This document shows positions 48,534 to 60,069 of a stretch of DNA of 64,000 bases, piece after piece (position 1 is the stretch's first letter; every line of letters begins with the position of its first letter). The stretch spans positions 1,459,001-1,523,000 of the forward strand of contig NZ_CP102409.1 in NCBI RefSeq assembly GCF_024628725.1. The letters are read 5' to 3'. Below the pieces are notes generated by a model. It saw only the letters and a list, made by a program, of their open reading frames with translations. It made no database searches and was not told the DNA's origin. Source of the DNA: Ruegeria sp. YS9. Its GTDB lineage: Bacteria; Pseudomonadota; Alphaproteobacteria; Rhodobacterales; Rhodobacteraceae. A program made the position numbers and the translations under genes.

Positions 48534-50141
48534 TTAACCCTGAACGTCCGGCAGGGCCACCCCTGCCTTTTGCAGGGCCTCCCAAATCTTGCGGTCCCGG
48601 CCATAGACATCACGGCGATACTGCACGTCGCCCTTTGGTCCGACATAGGCTGTTCGATAAATCAGGTGGACCGGAACTTTTTGCTCCAAATCGACCTTGG
48701 TTTCCTTTCCCGTGCTCAGAACACGATGAAAGAAGGCCTTGGGATCCTCTTCCTGTTTGGCCAGCAATGCATAGGCAAACTCGAAAGGCTGCGCCAGCCG
48801 GATGCAGCCGTGCGAGAACGCCCGCACCTCACGCGCGAACAGGCTTTTCTGAGGCGTATCATGCAGATAGATATTGTACTTGTTGGGGAACATGAACTTG
48901 ACCAGCCCCAAAGCATTGCTTTTGCTGGGCGGCTGGCGCATCGCAAATGGAAAGCTCCGGGCGGTGAACTGATTGAAATCAACCGCCCCGCGATTGACCT
49001 GCCGCCCCCTGCTGTCCGTGATCTGGATATGACCGACCGCGTTGGGGTTCGCTTTCAGCTTCGGCAGGTATTCCTTGGTGATGATCGAGCGTGGAACATA
49101 CCAGCTGGGGTTTATCACCATATGCTCCATCACATCCGAGAACTCCGGGCTGCGGCGATCATGCGTGTTCTTGCCGATCACCGCACGGGTTTCAAAAGTG
49201 ACTTGACCGTCATCCACGATCTTTGCCGAAAAATCTGTCTGGTTGACAAGAATATGACGTGCGCCGCGATCCTGAGGCAGCCAGCGTTCCCGTTCCAGAG
49301 CGACATATACAGCCTTGAGCCGGTCCACGGCCGGGCGATTCAACTCGGCAATCGTGCCCTTGCCTGCAACGCCATCAGGTTCCAATCCATGCGCGATTTG
49401 AAAGGCCCTGACCCCTTCCAGCAGCGCGGCGTCGAAGGAGGGGCTGGCCGATGGCTTCATGTAGCCCATCAACACAAGCCGATTGCGAAGCTTCACGACA
49501 TTGGGCCCGGTATCACCGTATTCCAGCTTGGTTTCCGGGACAGTTGCCCCCCAACCGCCTTGATCTATCGAGGCCTGAAGCGCCAGCTTCTGTTTCATCA
49601 AAGCCCGGTACTGACGGCTTTGAGGAGCCAACTGCGCAAAATACCCGGCGCCATGTATGTTCAGGCCGTTCAGATGCTCGGCCGCGCTGCGACGATCCAC
49701 CGACCGAACAAGTCCGTCGTCGATGCTTCCCGGTCGCAGAACACCCGAGTACAATGCGTCGGCAAATTCCACGAAAACCCGGGTCAGCTCCGCTTCGACG
49801 GCGCCAAGGTCACGTGTCGAGCGTGCATCCTGCATTTTCTGCATCAAGGATGAAACTGTCACATCGGCCTGCGGCAGACCGTGCAGATGCGCATGTGACA
49901 GTGCCTGGATCAATGCCGCCCGGCGTTGCATATGCTCATCGGATTCACCCACCCAAATCGGCGAAAACCCGTTTGTCCGGTAAAACTCTGCGATCTGGGA
50001 GTCCCGTGGAGTATGTTCTGCGACGGCCATCTGAAACGCCGTGTTGTGCGTGGGTTCAGAGGTGGTATTCGCCACACTGGCCGTGGCCGCAAAACAGGCG
50101 GCAAGCAGGATACTGGTACTGGCTCGGAAAACAGAAAGCAT
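48534..50141 (-). CDS. L,D-transpeptidase of the YcbB/scaffolding type
   Basis: A 535-residue periplasmic enzyme with a signal peptide (VFRASTSILLAACFAATASVA). The N-terminal scaffold domain spans about 40-225. A peptidoglycan-binding-1 segment follows (LEYGDTGPNVVKLRNRLVLMGYM ... GLEPDGVAGKGTIAELN, about 220-280). The YkuD catalytic domain has His in YNIYLHDTPQKSLF and nucleophile Cys446 in FSHGCIRLAQPFEF. It forms 3-3 cross-links in peptidoglycan or attaches proteins to it. Heads the operon with lpxD-ACP-ketosynthase. Divergent from the YcbK-like peptidase. Confidence 0.93.
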   Translation of the reverse strand: MLSVFRASTSILLAACFAATASVANTTSEPTHNTAFQMAVAEHTPRDSQIAEFYRTNGFSPIWVGESDEHMQRRAALIQALSHAHLHGLPQADVTVSSLMQKMQDARSTRDLGAVEAELTRVFVEFADALYSGVLRPGSIDDGLVRSVDRRSAAEHLNGLNIHGAGYFAQLAPQSRQYRALMKQKLALQASIDQGGWGATVPETKLEYGDTGPNVVKLRNRLVLMGYMKPSASPSFDAALLEGVRAFQIAHGLEPDGVAGKGTIAELNRPAVDRLKAVYVALERERWLPQDRGARHILVNQTDFSAKIVDDGQVTFETRAVIGKNTHDRRSPEFSDVMEHMVINPSWYVPRSIITKEYLPKLKANPNAVGHIQITDSRGRQVNRGAVDFNQFTARSFPFAMRQPPSKSNALGLVKFMFPNKYNIYLHDTPQKSLFAREVRAFSHGCIRLAQPFEFAYALLAKQEEDPKAFFHRVLSTGKETKVDLEQKVPVHLIYRTAYVGPKGDVQYRRDVYGRDRKIWEALQKAGVALPDVQG

Positions 50142-50492
50142 TGGATGGCCTTGGAATCAATGACTTGGTTGGTGATACATGCGCCGAACAACTATGAATT
50201 CGACTGCGCAGACTTGTCTATTCACAAATTCCTTACCAAATTGCTTCTGTTGTCGTCTGATGCGCGTTTGCATCGACCCGGTGGCACACAGCCGACACCT
50301 GCCAATATTCTGCGCCCGCCTGTGACATTTGCGCAAAAAACTGCCGAAAATTCCCCCTTGAAAAGATGACTGTGAATCACTTCTTGGCCGCCGAATCCGA
50401 TTGTGTCATAAATTCCGCATCTGGGATGGGAAAAAATTAAGACAGCGCGCGTAACATCGTGCGCAGGCAGGAACAGTACGGGACGAACCAAA
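50142..50492 (+). other. Divergent promoter region between L,D-transpeptidase and YcbK-type genes
   Basis: 351 bases without a gene. On the plus strand TTGGCC, 16 bases and TCATAA at 50384-50411 could drive the peptidase gene, leaving about 75 bases of leader. No clear promoter is visible for the leftward operon and no known operator is recognised. Confidence 0.4.
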
Positions 50493-51062
50493 ATGACCAA
50501 GAGCAGTTCCTCGGGCTTGACCCGGCGTGCCCTTTTGGGGGCGTTTGCAGCAACCGCAGTCGCAGCCGCACCCACCTACTCCAATGCAGCAGGCTTTTTG
50601 CGCGGCGGCGGCGATATCCGTCGCATTCGCATGTATTCCGGTCGCACAGGCGAACGGTTGGATATGATTTATTGGGTCGATGGTAAGTATATCAAGGACG
50701 CTGTCAAAGAAGTGAACCATTTCATGCGGGATTGGCGCACGGATCAGGTAAAATCCATCGATTTACGCACGATTGATATCATGGCGGCATCACACAACCT
50801 TCTGGATGTCAATGAACCTTATATGTTGCTGTCGGGCTATCGCTCTCCACAGACCAACGCCATGCTCCGCGCCCGCTCTCGTGGCGTCGCCCGGAAATCG
50901 CTTCATATGCAGGGACAAGCCGCAGACTTGCGCCTGGCGTCCCGCTCTGTCTCGCAGATGGCCAAAGCAGCTATGTCATGCCGGGCCGGTGGTGTCGGCC
51001 AATACTACGGGTCCAATTTCGTGCATATGGACTGCGGCGTCGTGCGCACCTGGCGCGGCTAA
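50493..51062 (+). CDS. YcbK/DUF882-family peptidoglycan peptidase (M15-like)
   Basis: A 189-residue protein with a twin-arginine-type leader (SSSGLTRRALLGAFAATAVAAA), hence exported folded. The catalytic domain has the zinc-site pattern of M15/VanY-like D,D-carboxypeptidases: SGYRSPQTNAMLRARSRGVA, His/Asp in SLHMQGQAADLRL, and His in NFVHMDCGVVRTW. Expected to trim or hydrolyse peptidoglycan cross-bridges in the periplasm. Its divergent pairing with the L,D-transpeptidase gene is recurrent in proteobacteria and suggests joint wall remodelling. Confidence 0.88.
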   Translation: MTKSSSSGLTRRALLGAFAATAVAAAPTYSNAAGFLRGGGDIRRIRMYSGRTGERLDMIYWVDGKYIKDAVKEVNHFMRDWRTDQVKSIDLRTIDIMAASHNLLDVNEPYMLLSGYRSPQTNAMLRARSRGVARKSLHMQGQAADLRLASRSVSQMAKAAMSCRAGGVGQYYGSNFVHMDCGVVRTWRG

Positions 51063-51116
51063 GACAGCGCCTTCGCAATCTCGGCCAGTCTGACAGGGGC
51101 TTGCCGGGAAGGCCGG

Positions 51117-51449
51117 CTACATCCCTGCGTCTCCACCTCCGCCGCCGACATCCCCACCACCGGTATCATTGCAGGAAGCCGTTTCCGTGGTGGCGCTGGT
51201 CTCACGGGACTTTTCATCCCCGGTATCAGAGGCAGCATTGGGGTTGGAAGCATTGTCGCCTTCTGAATCCTCGTCGCTGTCGGGTTCTTCGTTGTCGGTC
51301 AGCTTGCCAAGGATGAACGCCAGAATTACGGCGACCACGCTCCAACCCAAAAGGTTTAAGAGTGAAAGGCCCATAATTGTGCCGCCCAACACCAACAGGG
51401 CCACAATCACGACGGCTATCAACATTTTTTTTGAAGAGATGACTTTCAC
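51117..51449 (-). CDS. Small membrane protein with acidic, Gly-rich C-terminus
   Basis: A 110-residue protein starting with GTG at 51449, preceded by GGAGGAAAGAAC. Two adjacent hydrophobic segments (LIAVVIVALLVLGGTIMGL and LLNLLGWSVVAVILAFILG, about 8-50) anchor it. The remaining 60 residues are acidic and disordered (DNEEPDSDEDSEGDNASN) and finish CNDTGGGDVGGGGGDAGM. A Cys followed by a Gly run near the end is unusual. Function unknown. Lies between the YcbK-type gene and the integrase relic, so it could be element-borne or native. Confidence 0.7.
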   Translation of the reverse strand: MKVISSKKMLIAVVIVALLVLGGTIMGLSLLNLLGWSVVAVILAFILGKLTDNEEPDSDEDSEGDNASNPNAASDTGDEKSRETSATTETASCNDTGGGDVGGGGGDAGM

Positions 51450-51506
51450 GTTCTTTCCTCCGTTAAAGCTGACGCAAGCCAGCCTTGTTCGGAAAGTGTA
51501 CATCAA

Positions 51507-52154
51507 GAAACCACTGACAGAGAGGTCAAGCCTCGAAAGCGATCGTCAACTGCGATCAGCATGGCGGCGCTGGCAATTTTGAAAAGGCCGCCTGCGCAGC
51601 GATAAGCCTGAAAGGCGCTGACATGATCAATGCGAGAGGTCGTGTCTCGAGATGCAGTCGCCGAACTCAATCAATCTGACATCTCCCAGACGCAAATTCA
51701 TGGAACAATCGCGGCAACCCTGTCTCGATCTTGTTCGGGGCTTTCGAAAAGGATTGCAGCCCGGAACACCACACGCACCCCTGAACACGATCCTCCAAAC
51801 ACTGACCTAGGGCCTCAAGGGTGCTGCCTGAATCAAAAAGGATGCTTTATTGACCCGAGATTCTGTTCTTCCAAAGCGCAAGGCGCTGCTGATCGCGTTT
51901 TTCATACTCGGCAAGGCGGCATGTTCTCGGAGCAGAGCAGGCCCGTCTTCCTTCACAGCGAAACGAGCCTGAAAGAATTCCTGTCCGGTGATCTGAGCAA
52001 CGTCCTTAGGGAACCTTCGTTTGAACCTGAAGCCTTCCTTGAGTTTGTCGAGATATTTGATCTTCATCACGATAGCCATGTGGCACTTAAACTCCTGCAA
52101 ATGTGGTACAGAAGCGGCTGTTTTTCCCAACAAACCTTAGAAATATGGCGATGG
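51507..52154 (+). other. Decayed region holding an integrase relic next to tRNA-Arg
   Basis: 648 bases with no intact gene. The right part is the integrase relic on the minus strand (51807-52079). A plus-strand open frame over 51630-52166 is its antisense shadow and is rejected. The left part (51507-51800) has no recognisable coding content. No second copy of the tRNA 3' end was found, so the far attachment site appears lost. Confidence 0.6.
51807..52079 (-). pseudogene. Truncated tyrosine-recombinase (phage/island integrase) N-terminus
   Basis: Reads MKIKYLDKLKEGFRFKRRFP after a short lead, then KDVAQITGQEFFQARFAVKE, the N-terminal SAM-like arm-binding start of alphaproteobacterial phage integrases (YL..L..G..RFKRRVPKDV pattern). 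About 60 such residues are followed by unrelated sequence to a stop, and the catalytic Arg-His-Arg-Tyr domain is missing. It begins about 76 bases from the 3' end of tRNA-Arg and reads away from it, the usual geometry of an integrase beside its attachment site. Confidence 0.65.
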
Positions 52155-52231
<77 letters not shown>

Positions 52232-52261
52232 CTTGGCCGTTAGCTAACCTTGTTCCAATCC

Positions 52262-52293
52262 GGGTGCAACTGAAAATCGTGATTGTTGCACCC
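52262..52293 (-). terminator. Hairpin at the 3' end of the suf operon
   Basis: A 9-bp perfect stem (GGGTGCAAC / GTTGCACCC) with a 14-base loop lies between the sufS stop and tRNA-Arg. No T tract follows on the minus strand, so it is a probable Rho-dependent end or stabiliser. Confidence 0.5.
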
Positions 52294-52308
52294 TCTTTGA
52301 AACCAAAA

Positions 52309-53529
<1,221 letters not shown>

Positions 53530-53541
53530 GATACGGTTTTC

Positions 53542-54108
53542 CTAGACAGGCGCGGCCGGTGTTAAATACAGGACGAAGGGAACCGCAATCAGGGCTGACA
53601 ACAGAATTACGGCGAAGGATTTCCAAAGGGATCCGAATTGATGCGCTTCGTTCAGGAAATGAAGCGTGATGTAAAGGCTCAGGATCGCCGTCGCGAACAG
53701 CATCATCATCATCAGAAACGGCATCGTCAGGCTTAGAACAAGGGTCATGACCAGGGCAACGATTTGCAGGAACTGCAACCACACTGTCAGGACCATCAGA
53801 TCGTCAAAGCTTGCTTTGCCGCCTATCGCTTTTCCGACGACGAAGAACGCGAGGATGCTCAGCAGCATTGCTCCGGCGGACCGCAGCAAAACAACGGGGA
53901 TACTTTCGGGTGGCGGTGCGATTTGACCCTGCGGCACGGGGACCGACAAATCGATGCCCAACTGCACGAGACAGTTCAGAACCACTGCCAGCGCAAAGGC
54001 CAACCACAAACCTTCCCGCCCCGGCTTCAGGGACAACAGCTGGCGGGCGGCTTGGTCGGGGCTTCTGATCGTCAGAACCGCCAGAGCGCCAAGGGAATTG
54101 ATCGTCAT
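53542..54108 (-). CDS. Yip1-domain membrane protein
   Basis: A 188-residue inner-membrane protein with about five hydrophobic segments (LAFALAVVLNCLVQLGIDL, VVLLRSAGAMLLSILAFFVVG, LQIVALVMTLVLSLTMPFLM, FAVILLSALIAVPFVLYL) and a Yip1-like arrangement. Coupled by ATGA to the next upstream gene, a similar membrane protein, and only 12 bases before sufS. Its place inside the suf operon is its only functional clue, such as a membrane-bound role in iron or Fe-S handling. Confidence 0.75.
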   Translation of the reverse strand: MTINSLGALAVLTIRSPDQAARQLLSLKPGREGLWLAFALAVVLNCLVQLGIDLSVPVPQGQIAPPPESIPVVLLRSAGAMLLSILAFFVVGKAIGGKASFDDLMVLTVWLQFLQIVALVMTLVLSLTMPFLMMMMLFATAILSLYITLHFLNEAHQFGSLWKSFAVILLSALIAVPFVLYLTPAAPV

Positions 54109-54590
54109 GCAGCGGACCTTTGTACTTGTCTCAGACCGGATAACCAGAACCAGACAAAAACAGCAACCCAGGCGACACCCACAATTGTCAAAGCGGGCCC
54201 GGGCCCGATGAACCCGGCAACCAGACCATTCAACAAGACCAGGGGGGCGGATGCCAACAACGCCCAGAACAGGGCCAGTCGTGCGCCATAGGCTGTGCCC
54301 TGCCCGCCCGCCATCCGCGCCGCCCAATAGGAAACCAGCGCCAGCGTATAGAAAAACAACGGCAATATGAACACCGACCCCAGCAAGGCACCGCCCAGAA
54401 GCATGTTCAGCTCGACACCTTCAATATGCGCTTTGCGGGCAAGGCTGGGCATTTGCGCAACAAAGGCCACCACGCAAAAGGCCATGACAAACACCAGCGC
54501 CCTGTCTTCCCGCTGACCCATTTCTAGAAGCCGGTGCACCACGCGCCCCGGCCCCCGGTATGTGGCCAGTATGTCAGACGAGACAGCCAT
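54105..54590 (-). CDS. Yip1-like membrane protein, neighbour of sufD
   Basis: A 161-residue protein with four or more hydrophobic segments (LVFVMAFCVVAFVAQ, LLGGALLGSVFILPLFFYTLALVSY, ALFWALLASAPLVLLNGLVAG, ALTIVGVAWVAVFVWFWL). A similar fold outline to the following gene, though shorter. Its ATG shares one base with the sufD stop (TGATG) and its own stop overlaps the next start. So sufD and both membrane genes are tightly coupled. Function unknown. Confidence 0.75.
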   Translation of the reverse strand: MAVSSDILATYRGPGRVVHRLLEMGQREDRALVFVMAFCVVAFVAQMPSLARKAHIEGVELNMLLGGALLGSVFILPLFFYTLALVSYWAARMAGGQGTAYGARLALFWALLASAPLVLLNGLVAGFIGPGPALTIVGVAWVAVFVWFWLSGLRQVQRSAA

Positions 54591-55870
54591 CAGCCACGAC
54601 GCGCCAGCCACCCTTCCAGACGGCTTACGATCTCGTCCGTCAAGGCGCTGTCTTCGATCTCATCCACTGCTTCGGCAAGAAAGGCCAAAGTCAGCATGTT
54701 GGTCGCATCCTTGACCGGCACGCCACGGGACCGCAGATAGAACAGCGCGGTTTCGTCGATCGCACCCGAGGTCGAACCATGCGAACACGCCACGTCATCG
54801 GCATAGATCTCAAGCTCGGGCTTGGCGAGGAACTGGCTGTCACCGTCCAGAAGCAGCGATTGGCTGATCTGGTAACCGTCTGTCTTCTGGGCGCCTTCCT
54901 TGACCAGGATCTTGCCCTGGAACACGCCGGTCGCCCCGTTGCGCAGCACTTTCTTGAACACCTGCCGGCTTTCGCAGTTTACCGCGTCATGGGTGATGAA
55001 GACCGTGTCGTCATGATGGAAGTCGCCATCGCCAACACAGGCCCCGGCCACATGGGCGACCGCGTCATCGCCGGTCAGCTCGACGACCTGCTCATTGCGG
55101 GTCAGCACGCCGTTCACGGTCAAAGTGAAGGACTTGTAGACCGATTCCGTGCCCAGACGGGTGAACATATGCGTCGCGGCCCGGCGTTCATGGTCCCTGC
55201 CCTGCGCGCGCACATGGTGCAGCGTGCCCTTGTCGGCAATGTCGATCTCCATGCATTTGTTGAAGCGTGACGCAGCCGGGCCGGTTTCCAGAATGGTGGC
55301 CTCGGCCCCGCTTTCCACACGAACGACATGATGCAGGATCGCATCCGAGACCGGCGACGCATGACGATAGATCAGGTTGATCGGTTTGGACGGTTTGCCA
55401 GTAACGTGAATCGCCACACCATCCGACGCAAAGGCCGTGTTCAACGCCGCCAACGGGCGCTGGACCGGGGACTGACCGCGCGCTTCAAGTACGCCATACA
55501 GGTCTTTCGCCCAATGAATGTCCTTGCAGCAGATATCCTCGAGCCGGTCGATGGTCACGCCTTCCAGCGACAGGTCGTCCGACTCTTCGGCACTGAATTC
55601 ACCGTCCACGAAGACGATGTTCAGCCGGTCGAGCTCGCTGAACATCAACGGCTCATCATCGGCAAACACCGCCGCCGGAGGCGCGTCTGGCGAGACAAGC
55701 GTATCCGGTTGAGTGTATTTCCAATATTCGTCACGCCGTCCGGGCAGACCGGTTTCCAGAACACGCGCCAGCGCGTCTTCGCGCGCGGCGCGGGTGCAGC
55801 CCGCATCGGGCATGATCAAGGCAGACAGCCGGGCCTCGGTTGCGGATTGTTTGACTTCGGGCAAGGCCAT
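54590..55870 (-). CDS. sufD: Fe-S cluster scaffold complex subunit SufD
   Basis: A 426-residue beta-helix protein forming the SufBC2D scaffold. The C-terminal half has the SufB/D family pattern GKILVKEGAQKTDGYQISQSLLLD and ADDVACSHGSTSGAIDETALFYLRSRG, with the conserved HGST/G region and the interface His. The N-terminal part is the variable helical domain. The start at 55870 overlaps the sufC stop by one base. Confidence 0.95.
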   Translation of the reverse strand: MALPEVKQSATEARLSALIMPDAGCTRAAREDALARVLETGLPGRRDEYWKYTQPDTLVSPDAPPAAVFADDEPLMFSELDRLNIVFVDGEFSAEESDDLSLEGVTIDRLEDICCKDIHWAKDLYGVLEARGQSPVQRPLAALNTAFASDGVAIHVTGKPSKPINLIYRHASPVSDAILHHVVRVESGAEATILETGPAASRFNKCMEIDIADKGTLHHVRAQGRDHERRAATHMFTRLGTESVYKSFTLTVNGVLTRNEQVVELTGDDAVAHVAGACVGDGDFHHDDTVFITHDAVNCESRQVFKKVLRNGATGVFQGKILVKEGAQKTDGYQISQSLLLDGDSQFLAKPELEIYADDVACSHGSTSGAIDETALFYLRSRGVPVKDATNMLTLAFLAEAVDEIEDSALTDEIVSRLEGWLARRG

Positions 55871-56625
55871 CAGTTCACCTCGGCAAGAATATCGGCATAA
55901 CCGTTGTTTTCAACCTCAAGCGCCAGTTCGGGGCCACCGGTCTTGACAATACGGCCATCAGCCATGATGTGCACGACGTCGGGTTTGATGTGATCCAGCA
56001 GGCGCTGGTAATGGGTGATGACCAGGAACCCACGATCTTCATCGCGCAGGGCATTCACACCTTCGGCGACCAGCTTCATCGCGTCCACATCCAGACCCGA
56101 GTCGGTTTCGTCCATGATGCACATCTTGGGTTCCAGCATAGCCATTTGCAGGATTTCATTGCGCTTTTTCTCGCCACCCGAGAAGCCCACATTGACCGGA
56201 CGCTTGAGCATATCCGCGTCGATCTTCAACGTCTTGGCTTTGGCACGCACTTCCTTGAGGAAATCCGCCGCGGACAACTCGTCCTCACCACGCGCCTTGC
56301 GCTGAGCATTTACGGCGGTGCGCAGGAAAGTCATGTTGCCCACGCCCGGAATTTCCACGGGGTACTGGAACGCCAGAAATACGCCAGCAGCGGCGCGCTC
56401 TTCCGGTTCCATCTCCAGCAGGTCCTCGCCATCCAGCGTGGCAGAACCCTCGGTCACTTCGTACCCGTCGCGGCCCGACAGCACATAGCTGAGTGTTGAC
56501 TTGCCTGACCCGTTCGGCCCCATGATCGCGTGTACCTTGCCGGCCTCAACCGTCAGGTCCACACCCTTGAGGATCTGCTTGTCTTCTTCTTCAAGCTTCA
56601 CGTGCAGATTCTTGATTTCCAGCAT
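55870..56625 (-). CDS. sufC: Fe-S assembly ATPase SufC
   Basis: A cytosolic ABC-type ATPase of 251 residues driving SufBC2D conformational change. Walker A is GPNGSGKST near 36, signature NVGFSGGEKKRNEILQMAML and Walker B PKMCIMDETDSGLD, a Suf-specific DETDSG form. AAAGGATAAAAA precedes the ATG. Follows a small membrane-protein gene. Confidence 0.97.
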   Translation of the reverse strand: MLEIKNLHVKLEEEDKQILKGVDLTVEAGKVHAIMGPNGSGKSTLSYVLSGRDGYEVTEGSATLDGEDLLEMEPEERAAAGVFLAFQYPVEIPGVGNMTFLRTAVNAQRKARGEDELSAADFLKEVRAKAKTLKIDADMLKRPVNVGFSGGEKKRNEILQMAMLEPKMCIMDETDSGLDVDAMKLVAEGVNALRDEDRGFLVITHYQRLLDHIKPDVVHIMADGRIVKTGGPELALEVENNGYADILAEVN

Positions 56626-56674
56626 TTTTTATCCTTTTGCGTATCGCAAGGGGCACCGTGGCCCCGAAACCTTC

Positions 56675-56877
56675 CTATCCCAGAAACTTGCGGATCAGCC
56701 GCGCGACGATCCAACCCAGGATCGCCCCTCCGCCAACCGCCCAAACCGGGTTGATGAATTCCATGTGGTTGATGTTGACGTAAGCCATACCCAGCAGACC
56801 GCCCAGAACCGGCAACGCGTACCCCAGCCAGGTCAGCACGTCCTCTTTCCGGATGCCGTTTCGTGACGCCCGCGTCA

Positions 56878-56878
<1 letters not shown>
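56675..56878 (-). CDS. Small membrane protein between sufB and sufC
   Basis: A 67-residue protein with two hydrophobic segments (VLTWLGYALPVLGGLLGMAYV and PVWAVGGGAILGWIVARLI) separated by a short polar loop (NINHMEFIN). Its ATG shares one base with the sufB stop, so it is translated with sufB. It has no known domain. The third membrane protein in this operon, with the two Yip1-like ones downstream of sufD. Confidence 0.8.
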
Positions 56879-58398
<1,520 letters not shown>

Positions 58399-58416
58399 GA
58401 CTTGCCCTCCGTCAGA

Positions 58417-59460
58417 TCACGCGGCCCGCGCGCGATGCTTTTTCTCTTTCTCAAGCCACGTCTCGGCGAAACGCAGCACATCTTCTTCCGTTGTCCGAGG
58501 TCCCAGCGACACGCGGATTGCGCTGCTGGCAGTTTCCTCGTCAAATCCCATTGCGGTAAGCACCGCGCTGGCACGAACCTTGCCGCTGGAACAGGCAGAG
58601 CCCGCACTGACGGCAAAACCCGACAGGTCCATCTGCATGACCTGGGTTTCCCCCTTCCAACCGGGCACAGCAAAACACAGGGTGTTTGGCAGGCGTTGCC
58701 GCCCTTTCCCGACAAAAATAGGTGATTTTACAGCAGCCTCAAGAGCGTTTTCTAGAATATTTCTAAATTCTTCGATCTGCTCCCAAACGCCATTGGCCAG
58801 ATCCCGTGCAGCAGCTTCAGCTGCGGCGCCGAACCCCGCGATACCAATGACATTTTCGGTTCCTGACCTGCGGCCCATTTCCTGACCGCCCCCTTTGATC
58901 TGCGCCGCCAGATCGGTTCCGCGATGCATCACAACGGCACCGACACCCTTTGGGCCGCCCAGTTTATGGGCGGAAATCAAGGCCATCTGCGCATTCATCC
59001 AGTTGAACGCGACAGGCAACTTGCCAAAAGCCTGTGTGGCGTCTGTCACGGCCAGACCGGGCGGCAATGTTTGAACAATCCCCGTCTCAGAGTTTGCCAG
59101 TTGCAACGTCGACGTTTCAGGTGCGGTCACCTGCACGTCTCCGGCCTCGGAAACCGAAAGATCCTCTTTGATCCAGGCTCTTACCGCGTCATGCTCAATC
59201 GCCGCGCCGTGCAATTTGCGCCCCGACAATGCCAGCGCCGCGCCTTCGGTTGAACCAGAGGTAAAGACGATATCCGCTCCATCCGCCCCAAAGGCCGATG
59301 CAACCTGAGCCCGAGCACGCTCGATCAGAGCTTTGGCGGCCCGACCTTCCGCATGAACCGACGAGGGGTTGCCGCAGACATCCATCGCCGCAATCATCGC
59401 GTCCCTTGCTTCGGGGCGCAGCGGCGTTGTTGCATTGTGATCCAGATAAAAACGTTTCAT
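58417..59460 (-). CDS. Cysteine desulfurase, IscS/NifS type (group I)
   Basis: A PLP enzyme of 347 residues, shorter than IscS (about 404), with the group I features YLDHNATTPLRPEARDAM, PLP Lys in ISAHKLGGPKGVGAVV and the flexible catalytic-Cys loop SAGSACSSGKVRAS. Lies between iscR and sufB, an arrangement found in Rhodobacterales, and so supplies sulfur to the SufBCD scaffold in parallel with SufS. Confidence 0.94.
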   Translation of the reverse strand: MKRFYLDHNATTPLRPEARDAMIAAMDVCGNPSSVHAEGRAAKALIERARAQVASAFGADGADIVFTSGSTEGAALALSGRKLHGAAIEHDAVRAWIKEDLSVSEAGDVQVTAPETSTLQLANSETGIVQTLPPGLAVTDATQAFGKLPVAFNWMNAQMALISAHKLGGPKGVGAVVMHRGTDLAAQIKGGGQEMGRRSGTENVIGIAGFGAAAEAAARDLANGVWEQIEEFRNILENALEAAVKSPIFVGKGRQRLPNTLCFAVPGWKGETQVMQMDLSGFAVSAGSACSSGKVRASAVLTAMGFDEETASSAIRVSLGPRTTEEDVLRFAETWLEKEKKHRARAA

Positions 59461-59510
59461 GGATACATCTTTTTGCCGACAGACTTCATTCCTTACCTCG
59501 CCCGCTCAGA

Positions 59511-59969
59511 TCATTCATCTACGACAGAGAACAGGCTCGGCACGGCCGGGCATGGGGCGAGGTCGTTCTTGATCACATCCGACAACCGGGTTTGATGCAG
59601 GAACACATAGACATGCGCGCTGAGACTTTCCCAAAGCCGATTGGTCAACGATTGTGCGCGGCTGCCGGACGAAGCCCCGGACGCACCTGCCCCTTTTTGC
59701 AGCGCATCAACGGTTTCGTCCACGGCCGCCAGAATCTCGACAACGCGAATTTCGGATGCCGGGCGCGCCAGTCGATACCCGCCGCCGGGCCCACGCACGG
59801 AGGACACCAAGTTCGCCCGGCGCAGTTTGACGAAGAGCTGCTCGAGATATGGCAATGAGATGTCCTGCCGCTCGGAGATTTCCCCGAGCGTTACCAGTCG
59901 TTCCGTCGGCTGAAGCGCAATATCCGCCAGAGCGACCATTGCGTAACGCCCTTTGGTCGACAGCTTCAT
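59511..59969 (-). CDS. iscR: Rrf2-family Fe-S regulator IscR lacking the canonical cluster cysteines
   Basis: A 152-residue Rrf2-type repressor. It has a winged helix (KLSTKGRYAMVALADIAL, ISERQDISLPYLEQLFVKLRRANLVSSVRGPGGGYRLAR) and a dimer helix. The loop that holds three Cys in E. coli IscR reads KGAGASGASSGSRAQSLTN here, with none. The sole Cys is Cys140 near the C-terminus. Rhodobacter sphaeroides IscR is known to be a similar atypical, iron-sulfur-binding repressor. It heads the isc/suf operon and likely autoregulates it. Confidence 0.93.
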   Translation of the reverse strand: MKLSTKGRYAMVALADIALQPTERLVTLGEISERQDISLPYLEQLFVKLRRANLVSSVRGPGGGYRLARPASEIRVVEILAAVDETVDALQKGAGASGASSGSRAQSLTNRLWESLSAHVYVFLHQTRLSDVIKNDLAPCPAVPSLFSVVDE

Positions 59970-60069
59970 TCCATGTCCCCTTTCAGCAGGATTTGCGCGA
60001 AATCATTGACGCCGACGTTGCCAGTGCGTATCTCCGACTGACAGCGCAGAAAAGCGCCATGCAATGCAA

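Noticed and set aside
48486..49853. A 455-codon plus-strand frame across the L,D-transpeptidase gene
   Set aside because: Antisense to a protein with complete YkuD and peptidoglycan-binding motifs.
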